From assembly GCF_008642295.1 (NCBI RefSeq), contig NZ_CP029190.1, positions 2,328,001 to 2,392,000 on the forward strand: a DNA stretch of 64,000 nt, in the 5' to 3' direction. Made by a program: the position numbers and the translations under genes. Below are positions 28,020 to 34,556 of this stretch, piece by piece. Under the pieces are notes generated by a model. That model was not told the DNA's origin, did no database searches, and was given only the letters and a program-made list of their open reading frames with translations. Position 1 is the stretch's first letter. Each line of letters begins with the position of its first letter. The stretch is from Streptomyces venezuelae (lineage in GTDB: Bacteria; Actinomycetota; Actinomycetes; Streptomycetales; Streptomycetaceae).

Positions 28020-29202
28020 CTTCCCCCTCTCCCGGCGGGGGGACGTCCTCCCCGAGGAGTGCTCCTGGCTGCGCGAGAAGGCCCCGGTGGCGAGGGTCCG
28101 TACGCTCACCGGCGACCACGCCTGGCTGGTGAGCAGCCACGCGCTGGCCAGGCAGGTGCTGGAGGACGAGCGGTTCAGCCTCAAGGACACGGCGAACGCC
28201 GGTGTGCCGCGCCAGTACGCGCTGACGATCCCGCCCGAGGTCGTCAACAACATGGGCAACATCAACAGCGCCGGGCTGCGCACTGCCGTGATGAAGTCGC
28301 TCAACCCGCGGCAGCAGGGCCTGCAGGAGTTCCTGCGCGCCACCGCCCACGAGCTGATCGACGCGATGGCGGCGGAAGGCGGACCGGCCGATCTCCGGGG
28401 CGGCTTCGCCGACCCCTTCTCGGCCGCACTGCACTGCCGGGTGCTGGGCGTGCCGGTCACGGACAGGCGGCGGCTGATGTCGGGGCTGGACGTGGCGTTC
28501 ATGACCGCGCGGGAGCCCTTCGCCGACTCGGCCCTCAACTGGTACAAGGACGTCGGGTACTTCGCCGGGCAGCTCGACGCCCAGCTCGCGCGGGAGGCCC
28601 AGGAGCGTACGGGGCTCCTGGGCAGGTTCGCCGGGCTGAAGGAGGCCGACCCGGAGTCGGCCCACCTGACCGACGAGATGTTCGCCACCGTCGCGGTCTC
28701 GCTGTTCGGGGCCGGCGCCGTGTCCACCTCCGCGTTCCTGGTGCTGGCCGTACTGGCCCTGCTCCAGCGGCCGGAGCTGATCGGCTACCTACACGCCCAT
28801 CCCGACCGGATGGCCGGGGCGGTCGACGAACTGCTGCGCTGGAACCTGTCGGTCGGGGACGGTCTGCCGCGGATCGCGCTCGCCGACGTCCGTCTCGGGG
28901 ACGTGCTGGTGAAGGAGGGCGAGCTGGTCCTGGTGCTGATCGAGGGTGCCAACTTCGATCCGGCGGTGTTCGAGAACCCCGAGGAGCTGGACCTGGAGCG
29001 GGCGGACAACCCCCATCTCGCCTTCGGGGGCGGCCGGCACTTCTGCCCGGCTTCCGCCCTGGGCCGGGCCCACGCCGAGATCGCGCTGGAGGTGCTGGTG
29101 GAGCGGCTTCCCGGGCTCCGGCTGGCGGTCCCCGCCGAGAACCTGGTCTGGCGTACGGGCTTCATCAAGCGACTGCCGGAGCGGCTCCCGGTCGCCTGGT
29201 GA
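28000..29202 (+). CDS. Cytochrome P450, CYP121-like (mycocyclosin synthase type)
   Basis: Haem monooxygenase-fold enzyme of 400 residues, predicted to act on the cyclodipeptide made by the gene it overlaps. Haem ligand Cys349 is in LAFGGGRHFCPASALGR. The I helix reads FGAGAVSTSAF: the usual acid-alcohol pair is absent, as in CYP121, and the Ser matching CYP121 Ser237 is kept (Ser242). Recalled CYP121 segments VVNNMGNI, LRxAVMK, DGLPR, VLVxEGANFDP-like and VWRT are shared, and the distance from haem Cys to C-terminus (52 residues) is identical. CYP121 Arg386, which contacts substrate, is Lys390 here. TTG at 28000 has AAAGGA six bases upstream; GTG at 28009 is the alternative start. Confidence 0.92.
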   Translation: MTTVQLDFPLSRRGDVLPEECSWLREKAPVARVRTLTGDHAWLVSSHALARQVLEDERFSLKDTANAGVPRQYALTIPPEVVNNMGNINSAGLRTAVMKSLNPRQQGLQEFLRATAHELIDAMAAEGGPADLRGGFADPFSAALHCRVLGVPVTDRRRLMSGLDVAFMTAREPFADSALNWYKDVGYFAGQLDAQLAREAQERTGLLGRFAGLKEADPESAHLTDEMFATVAVSLFGAGAVSTSAFLVLAVLALLQRPELIGYLHAHPDRMAGAVDELLRWNLSVGDGLPRIALADVRLGDVLVKEGELVLVLIEGANFDPAVFENPEELDLERADNPHLAFGGGRHFCPASALGRAHAEIALEVLVERLPGLRLAVPAENLVWRTGFIKRLPERLPVAW

Positions 29203-29210
29203 ACACAGGG

Positions 29211-29242
29211 CGGTGCCCCGGGAGCGGTGTCCCGGGGCACCG
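29211..29242. terminator. Bidirectional terminator between P450 and beta-propeller genes
   Basis: Perfect 13-bp stem: arms CGGTGCCCCGGGA and TCCCGGGGCACCG with loop GCGGTG, lying in the 56-bp gap between two convergent genes. Confidence 0.7.
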
Positions 29243-29258
29243 TCGTACCCCGGGGCTC

Positions 29259-30446
29259 CTAGCGGAAGATGCCGGTGTGGCCGAGGGAGTAGCGGCCGGG
29301 CTGGGGGTAGACCGCGAGGCCGTGCGGGCCGGCGCCCACCGGGATGCGGGCCAGCTGCTTGCCGGTCGCGGTGTCGAGGGCGTACACCTCGCCGTCGTAC
29401 CGGCCCGACAGCCACAGCACCTTGCCGTCGGCCGAGACCCCGCCCATGTCGGGGCTGCCGCCGTCGGGCAGGGCCCACTTCTTGGTGAGCCGGTTCTGCG
29501 GGAAGTCGAAGACGGAGACGGTGCCCTCGCCGCGGTTGGAGATGTACATCTCGCGGGAGTCCCGGCTGACGTACAGGCCGTGGCAGCCCTTGCCGGTGGG
29601 CAGCAGCTTGGGGGTGGTGAACTTCTCGCCGTCCAGCACCCACATGCCGTGGGCCATCATGTCGGCGATGTAGAAGGTCTTCCCGTCCGGGGAGATCTTC
29701 ACGTCCTGCGGCATCGCGCCCTCGAAGGGGATCTTCTGCTGGCCGATGACCTCCATCTTCTCGGTGTCGACCTTCAGGAGTTCGCCGGAGAACTCGCAGG
29801 AGACGATGAAGTACCGGCCGTCCGCCGAGAAGTCCGCGTGGTTGACCCCGTAGCAGCTGACGGGCACGGTCTTCACCCGGTCCATGGTGTGCGGGTGCCG
29901 GAACACCAGCTCCCGGTCCATCGAGGCCATGACCACGGCGTACTTGCCGTTGGGCGTGAAGTACAGGTTGTACGGGTCGTGCACCTCGACCGGCTTGCCC
30001 GCCTCCCCGGTGGCCGGGTTGATGGGGGTGAGCGTGTGCCCGCGGTTGTTGTTGACCCACAGGGTCTTCAGGTCCCAGGAGGGCACCACGTGCTGCGGCT
30101 GGATGCCGACCGGGATGGTGTCGATCACCTTGTAGGTGGCCGGGTCGATCACCGAGACCGTGTTGGAGGAGGTGTTCGGTACGTAGACCCGGGACGGGAA
30201 GTCCTTGACCACCGGGGAGAGCCGGTTCGGCCGGTCCGCCGCGTACACGTCCTTCGGGTCCAGCAGCGGGGGCATCCCGGGCAGTCCCGGCGGGGCGACG
30301 GGCACCGCCTTGGCGGGCCGGCCCACCCCCTTGGTGCCGAGCGCCTCGGGCCTGCCCTCGTCGGTGGATCCGCAGCCGGCCAGGGCGGCGAGGACCAGTC
30401 CGGCGAGCAGCACGGTGGCCTTCCGGGGAAGGCGGGGGGTCGTCAT
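29259..30446 (-). CDS. YncE-like YVTN beta-propeller lipoprotein
   Basis: Exported lipoprotein of 395 residues. Signal peptide KATVLLAGLVLAALAGC with lipobox LAGC, then a seven-bladed propeller built of YVTN-type repeats, e.g. RVYVPNTSSNTVSVIDPATY, KTLWVNNNRGHTLTPINPAT, KTFYIADMMAHGMWVLDGE, REMYISNRGEGTVSVFDFP and GEVYALDTATGKQLARIPVG. Such propellers bind partners or DNA/surface ligands; no enzyme motif is visible. It is translated downstream of a NodB-fold lipoprotein with a 4-bp overlap, so the two probably work together outside the membrane. Confidence 0.85.
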   Translation of the reverse strand: MTTPRLPRKATVLLAGLVLAALAGCGSTDEGRPEALGTKGVGRPAKAVPVAPPGLPGMPPLLDPKDVYAADRPNRLSPVVKDFPSRVYVPNTSSNTVSVIDPATYKVIDTIPVGIQPQHVVPSWDLKTLWVNNNRGHTLTPINPATGEAGKPVEVHDPYNLYFTPNGKYAVVMASMDRELVFRHPHTMDRVKTVPVSCYGVNHADFSADGRYFIVSCEFSGELLKVDTEKMEVIGQQKIPFEGAMPQDVKISPDGKTFYIADMMAHGMWVLDGEKFTTPKLLPTGKGCHGLYVSRDSREMYISNRGEGTVSVFDFPQNRLTKKWALPDGGSPDMGGVSADGKVLWLSGRYDGEVYALDTATGKQLARIPVGAGPHGLAVYPQPGRYSLGHTGIFR

Positions 30447-31225
30447 GGGGTCAGCAGCTCCGTGGTGGTCACCGCGCGCAGTCCACGGCGCGCGAGTTCT
30501 TCGAGGAGGGGCGGCATCGCGTCGACCGTGTCCGCGTAGCCGAAGTGCAGGCTCACCACCGATCCGGCGCGGATCGTCCCGGTGACGTTGCGGAGTACGG
30601 CCGCGGCACCGGGCGAGGTGAAGTCGAGGGAGTCCACGTCGTACGAGAGGACGTGCGGGTAGCCGGCCCGGGCGGCCAGCTTCCGGACCAGCGGGCTGGC
30701 GTACTGCGTCCTGGACGGCCGGAACCAGCTGCCGATGGAGCCGGTGAGCCGCTTGAGCCGTTGGGCGCAGCCGGTGATCTCGGCGTACGCCTCGGCCTCC
30801 GCCATGGTGTTGATGTCGAGGTGGCGCTGGGTGTGGTTGCCGAGCTCATGGCCGCCGGCAAGGACCCGGCGGGCGAGGTCGGGGTGTGCGTCGAGCCATT
30901 CGCCGACGGCCAGTACGGTCAGCCGCGCGCCGGCCTTCTCGGCCTGGGCGAGCACGGAGCGGGCAGTGGCGGGATCGCCGTTGCCGTGGAAGGTGAGGGC
31001 GACCTGGTTGCGGTCGCGGGGGCCGTGGCCGATCTCGGCGGGCTGCCCGGGGAAGGCGCGCGGGGCCGGAGCCGCGGCGGCGGCCGGGCGGGCCGGCGCG
31101 GCGGATCCGGCCGGGGGCGCCGGGGCGGGGCTGCGGGAGGGCTGCCCGCAGGAGGCGGCGAAGGCTCCGGCGGCGACCGCGGCTCCGGCGCGGAGGGCGG
31201 TGCGGCGGTCCGGGTAACTGGGCAC
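30443..31225 (-). CDS. Polysaccharide deacetylase (NodB fold) lipoprotein with altered motif 1
   Basis: 260-residue exported protein with twin-arginine-type signal (DRRTALRAGAAVAAGAFAAS) and Cys that could be lipidated (FAASC), an Ala/Pro linker, then a NodB fold. Motif 2 is intact (HELGNHTQRHLD supplies H-x3-H), and WFRPSRTQYAS sits where motif 3 (RxPY) is expected. Motif 1, normally TFDDGP with catalytic and metal Asp, reads ALTFHGNGD, so the catalytic base Asp is replaced. It may be a divergent deacetylase or a non-catalytic carbohydrate binder. The 3' end overlaps the beta-propeller gene by 4 bp. Confidence 0.82.
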   Translation of the reverse strand: MPSYPDRRTALRAGAAVAAGAFAASCGQPSRSPAPAPPAGSAAPARPAAAAAPAPRAFPGQPAEIGHGPRDRNQVALTFHGNGDPATARSVLAQAEKAGARLTVLAVGEWLDAHPDLARRVLAGGHELGNHTQRHLDINTMAEAEAYAEITGCAQRLKRLTGSIGSWFRPSRTQYASPLVRKLAARAGYPHVLSYDVDSLDFTSPGAAAVLRNVTGTIRAGSVVSLHFGYADTVDAMPPLLEELARRGLRAVTTTELLTP

Positions 31226-31598
31226 TCGCCCATTTAAGAGCCGGATGCCCCGGAAGGTAATGATTGACCCAATTCAGGACGCTCGCGGAGTCGACCCATC
31301 CGGAGGCGCGTCCACCATTTGATCAACGAATTACACGTGGTAGTCGATATTTATTCACCGAAAGCGAGGCGAGTGGCCCATCTCACCTACGATTTAGCTA
31401 GAAACTCTCACTATTTGCACACTTATGTCCGTCTTGGGACTTTTGGCATTTGGGCCACTGTCTGCCATAGTCGGAATCGCGCCTTCCCCATTGACCCGAG
31501 CGAAGACGCTACGCCGAGGATCACACCCCCTTCGATCCTCGGCGGATCCATGAAGCCCCCGCGGTGCCCGATCTCGGTGCCAGGGGGCTTCAGGTGTT
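31226..31598. other. Lower-GC intergenic island upstream of the deacetylase/propeller pair
   Basis: About 370 bp, markedly more AT-rich than its surroundings between 31310 and 31480. It probably contains the promoter for the deacetylase gene (minus strand) and ends with terminator hairpins of the anti-sigma gene. A 9-bp inverted repeat, AGTGGCCCA (31372-31380) and TGGGCCACT (31451-31459), brackets the AT-rich core. No convincing gene. Confidence 0.5.
31513..31591 (-). terminator. Terminator hairpins downstream of the ATP-binding regulator
   Basis: Two successive inverted repeats just after the stop of the gene at 31599-32102 (minus strand): GAAGCCCCC/GGGGGCTTC (31552-31560 and 31583-31591) and, further on, a perfect 10-bp stem GCCGAGGATC/GATCCTCGGC (31513-31522 and 31534-31543). 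Confidence 0.55.
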
Positions 31599-32102
31599 TC
31601 AGCGGTCGGCGACCCTCATCTCGAACCAGGTGGTCTTGCCGCGCGGCAGCAGGTCCGCACCCCAGCGGTCGGAGAGCTTGTCGACCAGGAACAGCCCGCG
31701 GCCGGTGGTGTCCAGTTCGTGTACGGGCATCAGGCAGGGCAGTCCGCGCGAGGGGTCGCGCACTTCGACACGGATCCAGCCCCGCCTGCGGAGTAACCGC
31801 AGCCCGAAGGAGCGGGCACCGGTGTGCCGGACCGCGTTGCCGACCAACTCTGAGACCAGCAGGACCACATGCTCGGCGATCTGCGGGGACATCCCCCACA
31901 TCCGGACCACCGTGTACTGGGTGAGCCGGCGGGCGATCCCCGCCGATTCGGGGAGTGAGGGCAGGGTCACTTCCCCCTCGGCCGGGTTCCCGTACAACTC
32001 CAGGGCCCTCAGGCCCTGTTCGTCCTCGAGAGCCGCCGTCAGCCGTACGCCGGACGCGCTGCTGCGCTGCCGCGGTTGTTCCACACCCTCCAGGCCCGCC
32101 AT
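31599..32102 (-). CDS. ATP-binding protein, anti-sigma-factor-type serine kinase (RsbW-like)
   Basis: Soluble HATPase_c protein of about 167 residues. The GHKL ATP-binding elements are the N box LLVSELVGNAVRHTG, DPSRGLPCLM (G1-like) and the G2 box TGRGLFLVDKLSDRWG. This compact form without a histidine-phosphotransfer domain is typical of the many anti-sigma/switch kinases of Streptomyces that phosphorylate anti-anti-sigma factors. No sigma factor or antagonist is adjacent, so it acts in trans if functional. ATG at 32102 chosen; the open frame runs back to 32246. Confidence 0.82.
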   Translation of the reverse strand: MAGLEGVEQPRQRSSASGVRLTAALEDEQGLRALELYGNPAEGEVTLPSLPESAGIARRLTQYTVVRMWGMSPQIAEHVVLLVSELVGNAVRHTGARSFGLRLLRRRGWIRVEVRDPSRGLPCLMPVHELDTTGRGLFLVDKLSDRWGADLLPRGKTTWFEMRVADR

Positions 32103-32351
32103 GCACCCATCATGGACGGCCAAGGGGCCCGTCCGGGCCGTTCCGCAGGAAAACACCCCCCGGAACAGTGGGCTCCCAGGGGTGTTCTGACATATGCCGT
32201 CGGCATCGAGAGGCCGCCCAACCCGCTTCGACCTGCGATGACTCACTGATCAGCGATCATCACGCTGAGTGGATCAGCCGAGGCCCTTAAGGTCGCCTTA
32301 AGGCCTGGCTAATCCACCCTCAGGGGCGATCCGGCGGGACTCAGCCGGGAC

Positions 32352-33119
32352 TCAGAGGAATTTCGCCTTGCCCGGGCCCTCGGTGACGAAGCTGCTCATC
32401 CCGCGCTCCCGGTCCTCGGTCGCGAACAGCCCGGCGAACCAGCTGCGTTCGATGGCCAGGCCGGTGTCGATGTCCGCCTCCAGGCCGCCGTCCACGCACT
32501 CCTTCGCGGCGCGCAGGGCGATGGCCGGCCCCTGGGCCAGCTTCGCCGCCCAGGCGTGCGCCTGCTCGTACACCTCGGCGGCCGGCACCACCCGGTCGAC
32601 CAGGCCGAGGGCCAGGGCCTCGTCCGCCTTGACCATCCGGCCGGTGAAGATGAGGTCCTTGGCCCGGGACGGCCCGATCAGCCGGGACAGCCGCTGGGTG
32701 CCGCCGGCCCCCGGGATCAGGCCGAGGAGGATCTCCGGCTGGCCGAGCTTGGCGTCCTCGGCGGCGATCCGGTAGTCCGCGCAGAGCGCCAGCTCGCAAC
32801 CGCCGCCCAGGGCGTAGCCGGTGACGGCGGCGACCACGGGCTTGGGGATCCGGGCCACGGCGGTGAAGGAGTCCTGCAGGGCCCGGGACCGCGCGACCAT
32901 CGCCGCGTGGTCCATGGCCTGCATCTCCTTGATGTCCGCGCCGGCCGCGAACACCTTCTCGCCGCCGTACAGGATCACCGCGCGGACGTCGGTGCGCTCG
33001 GCGGCCTCCGTCGCCAGCTCGCGCAGCCGGTCCTGGGTGGCGATGTCCAGGGCGTTCATGGGCGGCCGGTCCAGCCGGATGGTGCCGACGCCTTCGGAGA
33101 CTTCGAGAGTGAGGGTCAT
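32352..33119 (-). CDS. Enoyl-CoA hydratase/isomerase family protein
   Basis: Crotonase-fold enzyme, 255 residues. The oxyanion-hole residues are in GGEKVFAAGADIKEM and GYALGGGCELALCADYRI; the second catalytic Glu position is in KLGQPEILLGLIPGAGGTQR. Both glutamates of true hydratases (in CELALCAD and QPEI) are present, so it can be expected to hydrate 2-enoyl-CoA in beta-oxidation or a related degradation route. ATG at 33119. It stands alone, with no other fatty-acid gene nearby. Confidence 0.9.
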   Translation of the reverse strand: MTLTLEVSEGVGTIRLDRPPMNALDIATQDRLRELATEAAERTDVRAVILYGGEKVFAAGADIKEMQAMDHAAMVARSRALQDSFTAVARIPKPVVAAVTGYALGGGCELALCADYRIAAEDAKLGQPEILLGLIPGAGGTQRLSRLIGPSRAKDLIFTGRMVKADEALALGLVDRVVPAAEVYEQAHAWAAKLAQGPAIALRAAKECVDGGLEADIDTGLAIERSWFAGLFATEDRERGMSSFVTEGPGKAKFL

Positions 33120-33161
33120 ACGGGCACGTTAGTACCCGTTAACGACCCTGCGGCAGTGGGG

Positions 33162-34376
33162 CTACTTGATCCACTCCGCCCAGGACATGTTCCAGCCGTT
33201 CAGGCCGTTGTCCGGGGCGATCTGCTTGTCCTTGGAGTTCTTCACGATCACCACGTCGCCGATGATCGAGTTGTCGTAGAACCAGGCCGCCGGGGCGTTG
33301 GGGTCCCCTGCGCCGCGCACGTCGCGCAGGCCCACGCAGCCGTGGCTGACGTTCTCCGAGCCGAAGGTGGACGCGGCGGCCCAGTAGTTGCCGTGGACGA
33401 AGGTGCCGGAGGTGGACAGGCGCATCGCGTGCGGCACGTCCTTGATGTCGTACTCGCCGCCGAACCCGACGGTCGCGCCGTTCATCCGGGTCACCTTGTA
33501 CTTCTCGCTGATGACCATCTGCCCGTTGTACGTGGTGGTCGACGGTGCGCCGGCGGTGATCGGAACGTTCTTGAGCACCTGCCCGTCCCGGACCACCTCC
33601 ATCTGGTGGGTGCTCGCGTCCACGGTGGTGACCTGGGAGCGGTCGATGCTGAAGGTGACGGTGCGGGTCTGCTTGCCGTAGACCCCGGGGCGGCCTTCCA
33701 CCCCGTCCAGGTTCAGCTTGACGGTGACCTTGGTGCCGGGCGCCCAGTACTTCTCCGGGCGGAAGTCGAGCCGGTCGTTGCCGAACCAGTGGCCCTCGAC
33801 GGGCACGGCGGGCTCGGCGGTGACGGTGATGGCCTTCTCGACGGCCTCCGGGTTGGTGATGCCCCGGGTGAAGTTGATCGAGACCGGCATGCCGACGCCG
33901 ACCTTCGCACCGTCCTCGGGGGTGTAGTGCCCGATGAAGGTGTTCTTCGGGGTGAGGGTGGTGAAGGTGATGTCCTTGGCGGACTCCCGGCCCGCCGGGT
34001 CCTTGGCGACCGCGTGCACCTTGTACTCGGTGGCCGAGCCCAGGTGCCGGGAGGGCTCCCAGCTGGTGCCGTCGGCGGCCAGCTTGCCCTCCACCTGGTT
34101 GCCCTTGGTGTCGGCGACGGTGACGGTGGCCAGCTTGCCGCCGGCCGCGGTTATCTTCAGGACGCCGCTGGTCGCGACCTCCTTGGCACCGTCGTCCGGC
34201 TTGATGGTGACAACCGCCTGGGACGCCTCGGTACCGGTCTTGCCGCTGCCGCCGCCCTTGTTGGTGTCGCCGCCGCTGCCGGTGCCGTTGCTGTTGCCGC
34301 CGCTGCACGCCGAGGTGAGCAGCAGGGCCGCCCCCAGCAGCAGGGCCGACAGGGCACGTGTCGGCTGGACGTTCAC
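33162..34376 (-). CDS. L,D-transpeptidase lipoprotein (Ig-like domains plus YkuD)
   Basis: Makes 3-3 cross-links between peptidoglycan stems, or attaches proteins to them. About 404 residues: signal peptide TRALSALLLGAALLLTSAC with lipobox, Gly/Ser/Asn linker, two Ig-like domains of the LdtMt2/LppS kind (ITAAGGKLATVTVADTKG; TFTTLTPKNTFIGHYTPEDG), then the YkuD domain ending in HGNYWAAASTFGSENVSHGC with the catalytic SHGC. GTG at 34376 has GGGGAG seven bases upstream; ATG at 34391 would swallow that site. It is paralogous to the enzyme at 37892-39139, and the large SpaA-repeat protein lies between them. Confidence 0.92.
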   Translation of the reverse strand: MNVQPTRALSALLLGAALLLTSACSGGNSNGTGSGGDTNKGGGSGKTGTEASQAVVTIKPDDGAKEVATSGVLKITAAGGKLATVTVADTKGNQVEGKLAADGTSWEPSRHLGSATEYKVHAVAKDPAGRESAKDITFTTLTPKNTFIGHYTPEDGAKVGVGMPVSINFTRGITNPEAVEKAITVTAEPAVPVEGHWFGNDRLDFRPEKYWAPGTKVTVKLNLDGVEGRPGVYGKQTRTVTFSIDRSQVTTVDASTHQMEVVRDGQVLKNVPITAGAPSTTTYNGQMVISEKYKVTRMNGATVGFGGEYDIKDVPHAMRLSTSGTFVHGNYWAAASTFGSENVSHGCVGLRDVRGAGDPNAPAAWFYDNSIIGDVVIVKNSKDKQIAPDNGLNGWNMSWAEWIK

Positions 34377-34510
34377 TGTTCTTCTCCCCATGTCCCCCGC
34401 GCGCAGGCAGTCGCGCGCGCTGTCGACAGGTAACCACATGGGGGTATGACGAAGAGCTACGGACGTGTCACCGTTCCGTCCCAACTGATGCAGAGGCCAC
34501 GTGAACGCGC

Positions 34511-34542
34511 GCCGGCCCGGAACCTGAAGGTTCCGGGCCGGC
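34511..34542 (-). terminator. Terminator of the SpaA-repeat gene
   Basis: Perfect 15-bp stem with arms GCCGGCCCGGAACCT and AGGTTCCGGGCCGGC and a two-base loop centre, 15 bp past the stop codon of the surface-protein gene. Confidence 0.7.
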
Positions 34543-34556
34543 GGTGGTGCGGGTGG

